Positions 28,421-37,962 are shown, numbered from the stretch's first letter. The stretch is DNA of 64,000 nt from Sinomicrobium weinanense (GCF_018863395.1 NZ_JAHKRR010000004.1:186001-250000), one strand, 5' to 3'. Program-made: numbers and translations. Notes: generated by a model from the sequence alone, not told the origin.

Positions 28421-31192
28421 TTACGGGCCTTCCTTTTCAGTAAAAGGCATGTCAGGGTTGCATATTTCCGAGATCAGCCGGTGAAGCTGTTCTGAAAAGT
28501 ATTGAAAGGTCTCTTCCGTGATGGCGTTGTCCTTATCGTGCCTGGATTCCCCTTTTTTCGCGAATTTCAGGAATCCTTTCTGCAGGTTCTTAAAAGAGAT
28601 GATCGCAGCTTCTGCGGGTAGGGTGTAGGGACTGTTCCTGGTGAGCATATAAGAGTAGCAAAGCAGCTGAAAGGCCTTGCTGTATTTGTAATCGGCGATG
28701 AGGTCTTCCCATTGGGCCAGTTCTACATCGCCCTGTTCCACTTTTCCGGTTTTGTAGTCGATAAAACAGAGGGTGCCGTTGATCTCTTCCACGCGGTCTA
28801 CTTTTCCCTTCAGGTATACGGGATAGGGGATTCCGGGAACTTCCACCTTTACTTTCAGGTTGCTTTCTATTTCCACTATTTTTATGGAATTTCCCTCCCG
28901 GATACGTTTTTCCTCGGTTTTAAGGAAATTTTTCAGGTACTGTTTGGCTACTTCATAGCTGAGCAGGTTCTTTCCCCGGCTAAAGTCTCCTCCGCGATAT
29001 ACCTGCCCGAATTTGAGGTTTACGATGTCGTTTGCTCTGTTTTGCATATCCTCGATGTGTGCCAGGGTAAGGACCTTTCCCGTGAGGGGTTTGTAGAGGT
29101 CCTCCAGGGTATCGTGAATGATGGTGCCGAGGGTATTGGCAGCAATGGTTTCCTCCACCTCATATTCATCCCTGATGTGGAGTATGGTCTGATGATAAAA
29201 GGCCAGCGGGTCCCGGATGTAGTTGGTGAGCGAAGTGGGGGAAAAACCGGCCTGGGCCAGTTCCCGGATGGCTTCCATGAGTGCAGGGGTTTTCTTTACG
29301 GGTGAGGGAGGCCCGGGAAGATTTTCCGCCCTGGGCGCGGCGATCCGTTCGCGGATATGGTGGTTTTCCTGCCGAAAGGTGGTCAACTGTTGTATAAAGC
29401 GGCTCTTTTCCCCGCCGTCAAATGTTCCGGAATCGGTATTGTACAGCAGGTAGACGTTTTTGGCCCTTTGCAACAGGCGATAGAAGTGGTAGGCATATAT
29501 GGCGTCTTTTTCCTTGTAGGTAGGCAGGCCGTAAGCCACTTTTATATCGAAGGGAATAAAGGAATTGCCCGATTTTCCCGATGGCAGGTCGCCTTCGTTT
29601 ACCGAAGTGATGATCACGGTCTCGTAATCGAGGTTACGGCTTTCCAGCACTCCCATAACCTGGAGGCCTTCCAGCGGTTCACCCTGAAAATCCACGGTCT
29701 CCTGGAGCAGCAGCTCCCGGTATATCCCGGTGAGTGCATGTATGGATATAACGTGGTATTTTTCATTAAAAAAACGGATTTGGTTAAAGATCTCGTAAAA
29801 CCGGTAAAGGTATTCCAGGAATACCTGGTTGCCCTTGCCGGAATAGATGTCTTTCATCCTAAGGGTCAGATCAGTACATTTTTTTATAATGTCGTTTACC
29901 GTGCAGGTATCTTTGGAAAAGAAGAGAAGTTCGGTGACAGAGTTCCCGTTTTTAGTGTCGGAAATCATATGCTCAAAGGCCTTCTCCAGGTGTTCCCGGG
30001 TAATAAAAACAATGTTGTTGTCCTGTATGGTCCGGATAAAAGCAGAGGCCAGGTCACGTCCGTTATGTGTTAGCAGTGTTTTGGAGACCGGGTGGGAGAC
30101 CAGGTTCAGCACATGCTGATAATACCATTTCCCTGAGGTTTCATTTTCCAAAAGCTGAAAAAAGGCGTGGAACCACGATGCCATGGGGGTATACGCCAGG
30201 GGAAACCCTCCGGTAATGTTTACGTCAGGGATATCATCGGGGATGGCGTTGAGTATGGGGTTCAACAGTTCTTCATTGCCCAGGACCACCGCGGCCTGTG
30301 CTATACTGCCGTTGCTTTTCAGGGAAGACAGTATGGAGTGAACATACATGGCTTGCCCGGTCTTTCCGGGGACCCCGATGATCTCTATGTTTTTCGGGGC
30401 CGAGAAATGGGTGTTGATGTTTTTAAATGGGTTGTCCCTGTAATGTTTCCAGGCCTTCCTGTATCGCCGCATAAAGAGGCCTGCATCGTGTTCGGGGTCG
30501 TCCATGAACACCTTGTCGGTATCCCAGTACACTTCCGCGCCGGCAGCCAGGAATTCCTGTATCATTGCAGACTCTGCATTGTTTAGTGCATTAAACCCTA
30601 TAAAAACATGTTTTCTGCCTTCTTTATGGCTGAGATAGTGCTCTATGTTTTTGATGGCTTCCCTGTATATGAGCCCCTGGTACCCGCATTGGGCCGACAA
30701 CAGTTCTGCTTTTAACAGGTGATAGTAGCGGTCCAGGGTTTTCCAGAATTGAATGTATTGTTCCTGTAAGGGAGTTTTCTTTTCTGAAAGATACCAGTGG
30801 TCCAGTTCCTTTATCGAGGACAGGTGCGAAAAGATACGGTCGGGAGGGATGAGGTAACGGTCGATCTCGTTAAAATCCTGCAGCATCATCTGTGCCCATT
30901 TGGAAAAACTGTAAAAATCTTCCTGCTGTTCGCGTGGCGTGGCCTTCTGATAGGCACCATAAAATTCAAACAGGAGCTGAATATTAGGAATAAGCCGAAG
31001 GCCGGACAGTTCCTGTACAAACTCTTCCACACTGTAAACCTGCGGGGCAAAGGCAGTTTGTGTCATACGGCGGCGAATCTCCCTTTTCAGGAATACCCCT
31101 GCTCTCTTTCCGGGAAGGACAAAGATAATGTCGCTTATATTTCCGTGTTCGGAAAGGATATTTTCAACAACTTCGGAGAGAAAGGTTTTCAC
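28421..31192 (-). CDS. AddB-like PD-(D/E)XK nuclease subunit of the recombination helicase-nuclease
   Basis: A 923-residue protein related to AddB/RexB, the partner that with AddA processes double-strand breaks for RecA repair. The N-terminal portion has the helicase-like fold of AddB (FVLPGKRAGVFLKREI) without a complete Walker A. The C-terminus is a RecB-type nuclease, with GTIIHDTLEDLY and the catalytic strand LCFIDYKTGKV followed by KAFQLLCYSYML. It begins at an ATG at 31192. The AddA-like gene lies 3.5 kb away on the same strand rather than adjacent, with an OmpA gene and a glycine acetyltransferase gene between. Confidence 0.85.
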   Translation of the reverse strand: MKTFLSEVVENILSEHGNISDIIFVLPGKRAGVFLKREIRRRMTQTAFAPQVYSVEEFVQELSGLRLIPNIQLLFEFYGAYQKATPREQQEDFYSFSKWAQMMLQDFNEIDRYLIPPDRIFSHLSSIKELDHWYLSEKKTPLQEQYIQFWKTLDRYYHLLKAELLSAQCGYQGLIYREAIKNIEHYLSHKEGRKHVFIGFNALNNAESAMIQEFLAAGAEVYWDTDKVFMDDPEHDAGLFMRRYRKAWKHYRDNPFKNINTHFSAPKNIEIIGVPGKTGQAMYVHSILSSLKSNGSIAQAAVVLGNEELLNPILNAIPDDIPDVNITGGFPLAYTPMASWFHAFFQLLENETSGKWYYQHVLNLVSHPVSKTLLTHNGRDLASAFIRTIQDNNIVFITREHLEKAFEHMISDTKNGNSVTELLFFSKDTCTVNDIIKKCTDLTLRMKDIYSGKGNQVFLEYLYRFYEIFNQIRFFNEKYHVISIHALTGIYRELLLQETVDFQGEPLEGLQVMGVLESRNLDYETVIITSVNEGDLPSGKSGNSFIPFDIKVAYGLPTYKEKDAIYAYHFYRLLQRAKNVYLLYNTDSGTFDGGEKSRFIQQLTTFRQENHHIRERIAAPRAENLPGPPSPVKKTPALMEAIRELAQAGFSPTSLTNYIRDPLAFYHQTILHIRDEYEVEETIAANTLGTIIHDTLEDLYKPLTGKVLTLAHIEDMQNRANDIVNLKFGQVYRGGDFSRGKNLLSYEVAKQYLKNFLKTEEKRIREGNSIKIVEIESNLKVKVEVPGIPYPVYLKGKVDRVEEINGTLCFIDYKTGKVEQGDVELAQWEDLIADYKYSKAFQLLCYSYMLTRNSPYTLPAEAAIISFKNLQKGFLKFAKKGESRHDKDNAITEETFQYFSEQLHRLISEICNPDMPFTEKEGP

Positions 31193-31236
31193 TGTAATTT
31201 ATATGTTGAATTATACTTTTAATTTCTGAAATAACT

Positions 31237-31339
31237 CTTTGTGGTCCTCTGTGCAACCTTTGTGAGCCTCTGTGTAATAACACAATGGATGCAGGCTATT
31301 ACACAAAGATCCACAGAGAACACACAGAGATACACAAAG
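31237..31339. repeat. Palindromic CTCTGTG/CTTTGTG heptamer array
   Basis: Four heptamers (CTTTGTG, CTCTGTG, CTTTGTG, CTCTGTG) have spacers 3, 4, 3. After a centre of roughly 30 bases come four complementary units with the same 3, 4, 3 spacing. It is the most symmetric copy of the element also seen at 8036 and 9704. It lies in the gap between the AddB and OmpA genes. Confidence 0.8.
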
Positions 31340-31406
31340 TGAAATATTCGTTCAGGTTATGGAGTGCCATGGTTTTAAACAAACTCTAAATAAAAACCTA
31401 AAAATA

Positions 31407-31444
31407 AAAAATCCCGTTCTGAAATTGACCAGAACGGGATTTTT
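31407..31444 (-). terminator. Terminator of the OmpA gene
   Basis: A 14-bp perfect stem (AAAAATCCCGTTCT / AGAACGGGATTTTT) with a 10-base loop lies 21 bases after the OmpA stop codon. Runs of A and T on both sides could let it work in both directions. Confidence 0.85.
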
Positions 31445-31464
31445 ATTATTTAAAAAGGGATTCC

Positions 31465-32808
31465 TTACTCTTTTACGAGGTTTATTTCCACCCTTCTGTT
31501 TTCTTTTCTACCGGCTGCAGTCTTGTTGTCAGCGATAGGGTTGTCTTCACCGTATCCTTTGGCAGTCAGCCTGGAAGGATTGATGCCTTTTTCAGCCAGA
31601 TATTTCTGTACAGATTCTGCTCTTTTCTGAGACAGTTGCTGGTTATAGGCAGCGGCACCACTACTGTCAGTATGACCTTCTACGGTAAAATTAGAGTTGG
31701 GATATTCGTCAAGAACATCAACTATTTGGTCTAATACCGTAGCGGATTCAGACTTAATGGTGGCCTTGTTAAGGTCAAACAGTATAGTTTTGGCAAACTC
31801 GTTGAGTTTTTTCTGAACCTCTTCAGTTACTTCAGGGCAACCATTATTGGCCACAGTACCTGCTACATCAGGACATTGGTCATCTTTGTCCGGAACACCG
31901 TCACCGTCTCTGTCCGGGCATCCGTTGAGCTCGGCAGGACCGGCTTCGTTAGGACAGGCGTCGTCTTTGTCGGCAATACCGTCACCGTCGGAGTCCGGGC
32001 ATCCGTTCATTTCTTTGGTTCCGGCTTCATTCGGGCAGGCATCGTCTTTGTCAGCTATGCCATCACCGTCAGAGTCCGGGCATCCGTTAAGCTCGGCAGG
32101 ACCAGCTTCGTTAGGGCAAGCATCGTCTTTGTCCGGGATACCGTCACCGTCAGAGTCCGGGCATCCGTTAAATTCGGGAAGACCTGCTACTTCAGGGCAT
32201 TCGTCATCTTTGTCGAAGATACCGTCACCGTCGGTGTCAGTTCCTCCGAATTTGATAGCGATACCGGCAAGGTGCTGGAAGTGAGGCGCCAGATAATCTT
32301 CGAAAGAGTGTTTATAGCCGGTTTGGAGGTTTACACCAATGTTGTCTGTGAACCAGTAGTTAAAACCAATACCTCCGTTCAGGGTTCCGGCACCAATTTC
32401 ATCGATCCAGGTGTAACCACCGCCTACTTCGATGAAAGGATCAAACTTTTTTCCTTCCAGGAAGTTGTATTTTACGGTACCGTCCACACCATAATATGAC
32501 AAATCATCTACATCTTCGTCACCCCATTTATCAATTTTGTTCAGGGATCCCCGAACACCAACAGAGAATCCGGTACCTACATATCTGGAAACTGCTATTG
32601 TAGATACAGAAGGAAGAATGTTCCAGTGGTCGCTGACGTTAAAATATTCGTCGCCCCACTTTCCCAGTCCCGCTTGGTTGGTTGGGTAAACATCAACGGC
32701 GTTTACACCAAAACTCACCTGCCATGGGTTGTTGGAGTCTTGCGCCTGTACATTACTAAACCCTATAAATAAGAGCGCAGCAACTAATAATTTGCTAAGA
32801 TGTTTCAT
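31465..32808 (-). CDS. OmpA family outer-membrane protein with thrombospondin type 3 repeats
   Basis: A 447-residue outer-membrane protein that links the membrane to peptidoglycan. The ATG at 32808 gives a clean signal peptide ([17 protein letters not shown]); a TTG two codons upstream is less likely. Residues about 23-187 form an eight-stranded barrel of the OmpA/OprF type. Residues about 190-324 are five calcium-binding TSP3 repeats ([15 protein letters not shown] pattern). The rest is the OmpA C-terminal domain ([53 protein letters not shown]). It probably is an abundant protein with its own promoter and terminator. Confidence 0.95.
   Translation of the reverse strand: MKHLSKLLVAALLFIGFSNVQAQDSNNPWQVSFGVNAVDVYPTNQAGLGKWGDEYFNVSDHWNILPSVSTIAVSRYVGTGFSVGVRGSLNKIDKWGDEDVDDLSYYGVDGTVKYNFLEGKKFDPFIEVGGGYTWIDEIGAGTLNGGIGFNYWFTDNIGVNLQTGYKHSFEDYLAPHFQHLAGIAIKFGGTDTDGDGIFDKDDECPEVAGLPEFNGCPDSDGDGIPDKDDACPNEAGPAELNGCPDSDGDGIADKDDACPNEAGTKEMNGCPDSDGDGIADKDDACPNEAGPAELNGCPDRDGDGVPDKDDQCPDVAGTVANNGCPEVTEEVQKKLNEFAKTILFDLNKATIKSESATVLDQIVDVLDEYPNSNFTVEGHTDSSGAAAYNQQLSQKRAESVQKYLAEKGINPSRLTAKGYGEDNPIADNKTAAGRKENRRVEINLVKE
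31836..32243 (-). repeat. In-gene tandem repeats encoding TSP3 units
   Basis: Five near-identical units of about 81 bases (27 codons) encode the aspartate-rich calcium loops. The inner units are nearly identical at DNA level, so copy number may vary by slippage or recombination. Confidence 0.8.
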
Positions 32809-32870
32809 GTTCAATTATTTAAATTTTAAGTATTAATTAAGAGCAAATGTAAGCCGTTACGGTATATTAA

Positions 32871-32878
32871 CAAAGATA
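32871..32878 (-). promoter_or_regulatory. Probable -7 promoter box of the OmpA gene
   Basis: Read on the minus strand the box is TATCTTTG, a perfect match to the Bacteroidota TAnnTTTG element, about 60 bases upstream of the OmpA start in an AT-rich stretch. Confidence 0.6.
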
Positions 32879-32920
32879 AATATAGTAATTTTTTTGATTT
32901 TATTAAGAAAATATGCCGGT

Positions 32921-34114
32921 TTAGATCACATTCAATTCCTTGCCGACTTCCGTAAAAGCCTGAATAGCTTTGTCTAAATGTTCCTTCTTGTGTGCTGCGG
33001 ACAATTGTACTCTAATTCTTGCTTTTTCCTTAGGAACAACCGGATAAAAGAAGCCGATGACGTAAACTCCGCGTTCGAGCAGCTTGTCTGCCATGACCTG
33101 GGACAGCTTGGCATCATACAGCATTACGGGGACAATGGCGGCGTCGCCGTCTATGATGTCAAAACCGGCTTTTTTCATGCCCTCTTTAAAGTAACGGGTA
33201 TTTTCTTCGAGCTTATCCCTCAGTTCGGTGTTTTCCGAAAGCATGTCGAATACCTTGATGGATGCACCTACGATGGAAGGGGCGAGAGAGTTGGAGAACA
33301 GGTATGGCCTGGATCGCTGCCTCAGTATTTCTATGATCTCCTTTTTTCCGGTGGTGTAACCTCCCATGGCACCACCCAGGGCTTTGCCGAGGGTTCCTGT
33401 AATAATGTCTATTTTACCCATAACCCCTTTTTCTTCGAGGGTCCCCCTGCCTGTTTCACCAATAAACCCGGCGGCGTGACATTCGTCGATCATCACCATG
33501 GCGTCGTATTGGTCGGCCAGGGCAGCGATCTTGTCCAGCGGGGCTACCAGGCCGTCCATGGAAAAGACACCGTCCGTAACGATGACCTTGAACCGGGCCC
33601 CGTCGGCATTGGCTTGCTTTAATTGGGTTTCGAGCTCTTCCATATTATTGTTTGCATAGCGGTAGCGTTTCGCCTTGCACAGGCGTACCCCATCTATAAT
33701 GGAAGCGTGATTGAGGGAATCGGAGATAATAGCGTCTTCTGCGGTGAGAAGAGGTTCAAAAACACCTCCGTTGGCGTCGAATGCCGCGGCATAGAGGATG
33801 GTGTCTTCCGTACCGTAAAAATCGGCGATCTTCTTTTCCAGCTCCTTGTGGATGTCCTGGGTGCCACAGATAAACCTCACGGAAGACATCCCGAAACCAT
33901 GGGAGTCCAGGGAGTCCTTGGCTGCCTGTATCACTTCCGGGTGGGAAGACAGCCCCAGGTAGTTGTTGGCGCAGAAGTTGATAACCTCTTCTCCGGTAGA
34001 TATCCTGATCACGGCATCCTGCGGAGAGGTGATGATCCGTTCTTTCTTGTAAAGGCCACTGTCTTTGATGTCCTGTAATTCTTTTTGAAGGTGTTGTTGT
34101 ATTTTCCCGTACAT
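32921..34114 (-). CDS. kbl: Glycine C-acetyltransferase (2-amino-3-ketobutyrate CoA ligase)
   Basis: A 397-residue PLP enzyme that converts 2-amino-3-ketobutyrate plus CoA to glycine and acetyl-CoA, the second step of threonine breakdown (reversible). It is the usual length of the alpha-oxoamine synthase family. Visible are [55 protein letters not shown] and the PLP lysine in [15 protein letters not shown]. The C-terminus has the family [18 protein letters not shown] motif. It starts at ATG 34114. A structured RNA ending in a terminator lies about 90 bases upstream on the same strand. No threonine dehydrogenase gene is in the window. Confidence 0.95.
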   Translation of the reverse strand: MYGKIQQHLQKELQDIKDSGLYKKERIITSPQDAVIRISTGEEVINFCANNYLGLSSHPEVIQAAKDSLDSHGFGMSSVRFICGTQDIHKELEKKIADFYGTEDTILYAAAFDANGGVFEPLLTAEDAIISDSLNHASIIDGVRLCKAKRYRYANNNMEELETQLKQANADGARFKVIVTDGVFSMDGLVAPLDKIAALADQYDAMVMIDECHAAGFIGETGRGTLEEKGVMGKIDIITGTLGKALGGAMGGYTTGKKEIIEILRQRSRPYLFSNSLAPSIVGASIKVFDMLSENTELRDKLEENTRYFKEGMKKAGFDIIDGDAAIVPVMLYDAKLSQVMADKLLERGVYVIGFFYPVVPKEKARIRVQLSAAHKKEHLDKAIQAFTEVGKELNVI

Positions 34115-34206
34115 ATCTTTCTTTTTGAATTAAGGCAAAGGTAAATAAATTCGGATGGAGTTCATAGATGTCTGTCAACGGGAAAGCACGGTTTTCCGGA
34201 GAAGGT

Positions 34207-34390
34207 CAAAAAAAAGAAGGCCGCCCGGAAAAAATCCGGAACGGCCTTCCATGAGCACTGTGTTTATCACCTGACCTTTTACAGTCTGGCTACCCCAAAG
34301 AATAAACAACAGTTTGCCCGCCCTTCCAAACGGGCACCTTCGGTTTGGGTAGGCCATTGTTCATGGCCCGCAGGTTTCCCTGCATTTCAA
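34207..34390 (-). ncRNA. Candidate structured RNA ending in a Rho-independent terminator, upstream of kbl
   Basis: Read on the minus strand, the RNA contains in order a perfect GCAGG-GAAA-CCTGC tetraloop hairpin (34370-34383), a GGCCAT/ATGGCC hairpin, and a long closing stem (GGCCTACCCAAA with TTTGGGGTAGCC). That stem encloses CCAAAC/GTTTGG, whose loop (TGCCC) can pair with a following GGGC. It ends with a terminator stem (AAGGCCG-TCCGGA/CCGG-CGGCCTT, 34217-34248) and eight T. No convincing protein is encoded. It does not match my recollection of SRP RNA, tmRNA, RNase P RNA, or the TPP, cobalamin or glycine riboswitches. It is either a stand-alone small RNA or a leader with termination control over kbl. 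The rest of the 549-base gap (34391-34663) shows only a short repeat at 34603-34655. Confidence 0.5.
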
Positions 34391-34602
34391 AAACCAAAAT
34401 ATAAAAGAATGCAAAATCCCTGACTTTCTTCTTCCGGGATTTATTACTTATACACTAAAGCGTGATAAAGGTCCTAAGGAAGTTTTGTTTTTTTTGGATG
34501 TTCTGCACTTATACCAGCAGTCGGGAGAGATTTATGGATATGGGTAGAGGCTTGTGGAGGTGTATGGTTCTTGTCCTGTTGATTGCTATGAGTTTCTGCG
34601 AC

Positions 34603-34655
34603 CACCGAATACTGAATACCAACACACCGATTACCGGATACCGGCCACCAAAATC
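34603..34655. repeat. Dispersed short repeat (ACCGAATACTGAATACC)
   Basis: ACCACCGAATACTGAATACC followed by ACCGGATACCGGCCACC. The first part recurs exactly at 39053-39070. Similar accgg/gttgcc strings occur at 40998-41030 and 43318-43340. It is likely a small intergenic repeat family. Confidence 0.5.
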
Positions 34656-34663
34656 GCCTTGTG

Positions 34664-37600
34664 TTAAACTGTAAAAATCCGGATCTCCCGGTCTATGAAC
34701 ACGAGATAGGCTTCCCGGACCATATATCCCATTTGAGTAAGGACATCCTGGTATTGCTGCAACTGGCGTTCGTATTTTTTGTCGTAGCTTCCCGTTTTAT
34801 AGTCCAGTATTGTCGCGGTTCCCTTTTCGTCTATGGCCACCCTGTCCGGGCGAAGGGCTTCCCCCTGTGCGGTGAAGATGTCCTTTTCGTTATATATGGT
34901 ATAGGCCGTGGTATAGTATTTCCCGATCTGCGGATGTGTGGTGACTGCAAGCAACCGTTCGCGGAATTCTTTTTTCTTTTCCGAAGGAATGGTGCCGTGT
35001 GCAATGGCTTCACGGATCACGTTCTCCAGATCATCGGCATGTACTATCCGGGAGAGCAGGGAGTGGTATACGTTCCCGGTTTCGATGGCCTCATCGAGGC
35101 CTGCGCTCCACAATGCACCGGACCTGGTGATAATGCGGAACTTTTGTTTTTCCGTGATGTTAGATACATAAGGGATGTAGAGCGTGTCCGGCAAACCGGA
35201 TTGCTGCTTTCCGGATGCCGGGGAGATAGTTGCATCGGCAGGGAAGTTGTAGGAGGTTTTTCCTTCTTCCCAATAGCCATTGTCTTTTAAAAAGCGGATA
35301 AAGAGCCCGGAAAAAGTCTTGGTGTTTTCTTTTCCGTTTTTGTCCATATCGGTTTTTGCGATGATATGGAGTTGTTCCACGGCACGGGTCAGGGCTACAT
35401 ACAGGATGTTAAAACTGTCCAGTTCCAGTTTGGCATCGTATTCGGCTACCATATTTTCGCCCTGTTTATTGAGGTGTACCAGGTCTTTGTTTTTGGATAT
35501 CAGGGCGTATGGAATACCGAAGGTATCTGCATTTACAGGAAACCACAACAACGGGTCGCGGTCTTCGTAGATGTTGGTCTCGGCAAAAGGGAAGATCACT
35601 ACGGGGAACTGGAGCCCCTTGGACTTGTGTATGGTCATGATCTGAACGGCATCAATGCCTTCGGGGGCTACAATGCCGAGGGTGTCTTTTTTCTTTTCCC
35701 AATAATCGAGGAATTCTCCCGGGCCTGTATGGTTGCGGTTGACCTGCTCCAGGACCTCGTCCAGGAAATATTGCAGGTAGGCATCAGACGGGGCATTAAG
35801 GCCAAAACAGGCAATGGCATACTGAATACCGTCGTACAGCGACCTCCGGAGAAATATTTCCGGTGAAAAACAATGGGATTCCCATACCGGGCACATATCC
35901 CTGAGCCCGGCGCTGAAATATCCGTGTTTGTCTTCCCGGTTTTCCTTTTCGGCGAGGAAAGCGAGGAGCTGCAAACGGACCTCCCGGTTTTCCGGCTGAA
36001 GGAAGTAGTGCATCAGGTTGATGAGGAAACTCACCTTGGGATGGTTCTTCAGCAGCAGGGATTCCGAAGATATGACGGGAATGTCGTTTTCCTGTAAATA
36101 ACCTGCGAGTAGGGCGCCCTGGTCTTTTTTTCGGGTAAGGATACATATGTCGCCCAGGGCATGGCCCTGTTGCCGGAGTGTTTCTATTTTCCGGAGGGTG
36201 GCGTTGCAGTACGCTTCCCGGATGTCCTCACTCTCCTTGTCCACGAAGCTGATGTTTACCAGCCCTCCCTTTTTGGAGTTGGCCTCCTGGTGGCTCTTGT
36301 TGAGATAGAGGTCTTTGTATTCCGGAAGTGTAAGGTGTTCGGCAATATCCCTGAAAAAACGGTTGTTGAACCGGATGATCTCGTCATAGCTGCGGTAGTT
36401 GACCGGAAGGGGTTCTACCGAGGGCTCTACCTGGAAAGGGAGGCTGTCCCTGTTGTAGAGTGCTATAAACTGTTCGGCCTTTCCGCCCCGCCAACGGTAG
36501 ATAGCCTGCTTGGCATCGCCCACCAGGAGCAGGGAGCCCTTCTTTCCGGTGAGGGATTCGCCTTCCAAGGCATTGCCGATAAGAGGTTGCAGGTTTTTCC
36601 ACTGCATTTCTGAAGTGTCCTGGAACTCGTCTATAAAATAATGACGGTATTTCTCGCCCAGCCGTTCGTAGATGAACGGGGCGGGCTGGTCTGTGATGGC
36701 CTGTGCAAGGATGCGGTTGAATTCTGAAATAGGCATCAGGTTTTCCGTTTCCTTGATGTGGTTCAGTTCCTGGTTGATGGCGTTGAGCAGGGAGAGCGGG
36801 ATGAGTTTACTGCGGAAATTCCGGAGGAACTGGCCGTGGAAAAAGAGTGTGGCAGTATCTTCGAACAGGTCTGCTATCTGAGGTTGCAATCCGTCTATAA
36901 TGCTTGCTTTTTCCGGATGGCTTTTTTCCGTGGCTTTGGTATACAGGGTGGCCGTACGGATATCTTCCTGCCATTTTTTATTTTGGAAATCGGTGCTTTT
37001 AAATGAGTTGTCCTGTGCTTTGAGAAAAAAATTGGGAATAGTGCGCCGGGTAAAATCGGCTGCTTCCAGCTTGTTGATATCCATGAGGGTGGAAAAGGTA
37101 CCGGCATTTCCGGCCAGTCTTTCGTCCACTTCCTGTATTTGTTTTTTGAGCAGTGCCGACAGGGCTTTCAGGTCGGCCAGGGTTTTGTTCTCGATCTCGC
37201 GGATGTGCTCGTAATGATTTTCTTGGAGCAGCAGCCTTGCGATCTTCTTGAGGTCCAGGCTTATGTCCCAGCTTTTGTCCTCGTCGGCTTTTTCGAGGGC
37301 AAAATCCACGAGTACCCTCGTGAGCAATTTGTCCTCGCCGGCTTGGTAAATGAGCCGGTCTACGGCCTCGTTCAACAGGGAAACGGTGTCTATGGCCACT
37401 TCGAAATTTACCGGGAGCTGCAGGTCGTGGGCAAAGGTACGGAGCAGGCGGTGGTTGAATTTGTCTATGGTAGAGATGTCGAAAAAGGCGTAATTGTGCA
37501 ATATTCTTTTCAGCACCTTTTTTGCCCGGAGATGGAGGGTATTGTCGTCGGTGCCGAGTTCTTCCCGGAGTTGCAGGAACATGTCGGAAGGGGAGGAGAG

Positions 37601-37813
37601 GATGTTCTCGTCGGCTATTTCCCGGAGGCCGGAGACCACGCGTTCCTTCATTTCGTTTACGGCCTTGTTGGTAAAGGTTATAGCCAGTACCTGCTTAAAA
37701 GTATCGGAATGATCGGAAGCGAGCAGTAGTTTCAGGTATTCCCTGACCAGCGTAAAGGTCTTCCCCGAACCTGCCGATGCGTTGTATATCTGAAATGTTG
37801 TGTTGTGGTTCAA
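34664..37813 (-). CDS. AddA-like UvrD-type helicase/nuclease
   Basis: A 1,049-residue superfamily 1 helicase with a C-terminal nuclease, the AddA/RecB-like subunit that unwinds and trims broken DNA ends. Walker A is ASAGSGKT (residues 12-19). Later motifs include ITFTNKAVNEMKERV, the DExx-like HYFIDEFQDTSEMQW, LLVGDAKQAIYRWRGG, and motifs V-VI VQIMTIHKSKGLQFPVV and LYVALTRA. The nuclease strand near the end is ATILDYKTGSYDKKY. No ATG fits; the best start is TTG at 37813, giving MNHNTTFQIYNASAGSGKT, the normal N-terminus of the family. That TTG lies within the edge of a dispersed repeat. It pairs with the AddB-like gene at 28421. Confidence 0.88.
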   Translation of the reverse strand: MNHNTTFQIYNASAGSGKTFTLVREYLKLLLASDHSDTFKQVLAITFTNKAVNEMKERVVSGLREIADENILSSPSDMFLQLREELGTDDNTLHLRAKKVLKRILHNYAFFDISTIDKFNHRLLRTFAHDLQLPVNFEVAIDTVSLLNEAVDRLIYQAGEDKLLTRVLVDFALEKADEDKSWDISLDLKKIARLLLQENHYEHIREIENKTLADLKALSALLKKQIQEVDERLAGNAGTFSTLMDINKLEAADFTRRTIPNFFLKAQDNSFKSTDFQNKKWQEDIRTATLYTKATEKSHPEKASIIDGLQPQIADLFEDTATLFFHGQFLRNFRSKLIPLSLLNAINQELNHIKETENLMPISEFNRILAQAITDQPAPFIYERLGEKYRHYFIDEFQDTSEMQWKNLQPLIGNALEGESLTGKKGSLLLVGDAKQAIYRWRGGKAEQFIALYNRDSLPFQVEPSVEPLPVNYRSYDEIIRFNNRFFRDIAEHLTLPEYKDLYLNKSHQEANSKKGGLVNISFVDKESEDIREAYCNATLRKIETLRQQGHALGDICILTRKKDQGALLAGYLQENDIPVISSESLLLKNHPKVSFLINLMHYFLQPENREVRLQLLAFLAEKENREDKHGYFSAGLRDMCPVWESHCFSPEIFLRRSLYDGIQYAIACFGLNAPSDAYLQYFLDEVLEQVNRNHTGPGEFLDYWEKKKDTLGIVAPEGIDAVQIMTIHKSKGLQFPVVIFPFAETNIYEDRDPLLWFPVNADTFGIPYALISKNKDLVHLNKQGENMVAEYDAKLELDSFNILYVALTRAVEQLHIIAKTDMDKNGKENTKTFSGLFIRFLKDNGYWEEGKTSYNFPADATISPASGKQQSGLPDTLYIPYVSNITEKQKFRIITRSGALWSAGLDEAIETGNVYHSLLSRIVHADDLENVIREAIAHGTIPSEKKKEFRERLLAVTTHPQIGKYYTTAYTIYNEKDIFTAQGEALRPDRVAIDEKGTATILDYKTGSYDKKYERQLQQYQDVLTQMGYMVREAYLVFIDREIRIFTV

Positions 37814-37892
37814 AGTTCAAAGTTTAAGGTTTAACCCTTCGACACTTCGGCTGCGCTCAGTGCAGGCGAGCTCAGGGTGACAGGTTCAAGGT
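37809..37892. repeat. Dispersed element with TTTGAAC tail, at the start of addA
   Basis: On the plus strand: GGTTCAAAGTTCAAAGTTTA, then ACCCTTCGACACTTCGGCTG and a CGAGCTCAGGGTGAC end. A near copy lies at 63469-63556 at the start of nadD, in the same orientation relative to its gene. The tail of degenerate TTTGAAC heptamers supplies the TTG used as the start of each gene. Confidence 0.7.
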
Positions 37893-37920
37893 TTACTTGG
37901 TCGCTGAGTGCTTTGTTGTG

Positions 37921-37962
37921 GGGAACACCCCCCTTGAGGGGGGCAGGGGGGGGGGTGTTCCC
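37921..37962. repeat. G/C-run palindrome
   Basis: Perfect arms GGGAACACCCCCC and GGGGGGTGTTCCC surround a centre of TTGAGGGGGGCAGGGG type. Long G runs here are error-prone to sequence. With the element at 37809 it fills most of the 303-base gap 37814-38116; the remainder carries the sod promoter. Confidence 0.6.

Noticed and set aside
29357-30073. 238-codon frame opposite AddB
   Set aside because: A frame shadow of the AddB gene with no recognisable protein features.
31836-32243. Possible CRISPR array
   Set aside because: The 81-base units are in frame and encode TSP3 loops inside the OmpA gene; there are no variable spacers or cas genes.
34175-34357. 60-codon open frame on the minus strand
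   Set aside because: It runs through the terminator and stems of the candidate RNA; the reading frame is explained by the structured RNA.
34207-34390. Known glycine riboswitch for kbl
   Set aside because: ACCGAAGG recalls the glycine motif but the GGAGAG stem and the 3' CTCTCAGG part are missing.
34462-34674. 70-codon open frame on the plus strand
   Set aside because: Its end overlaps the repeat at 34603 and the addA stop, it has no family resemblance, and its codon use is unlike the neighbours.
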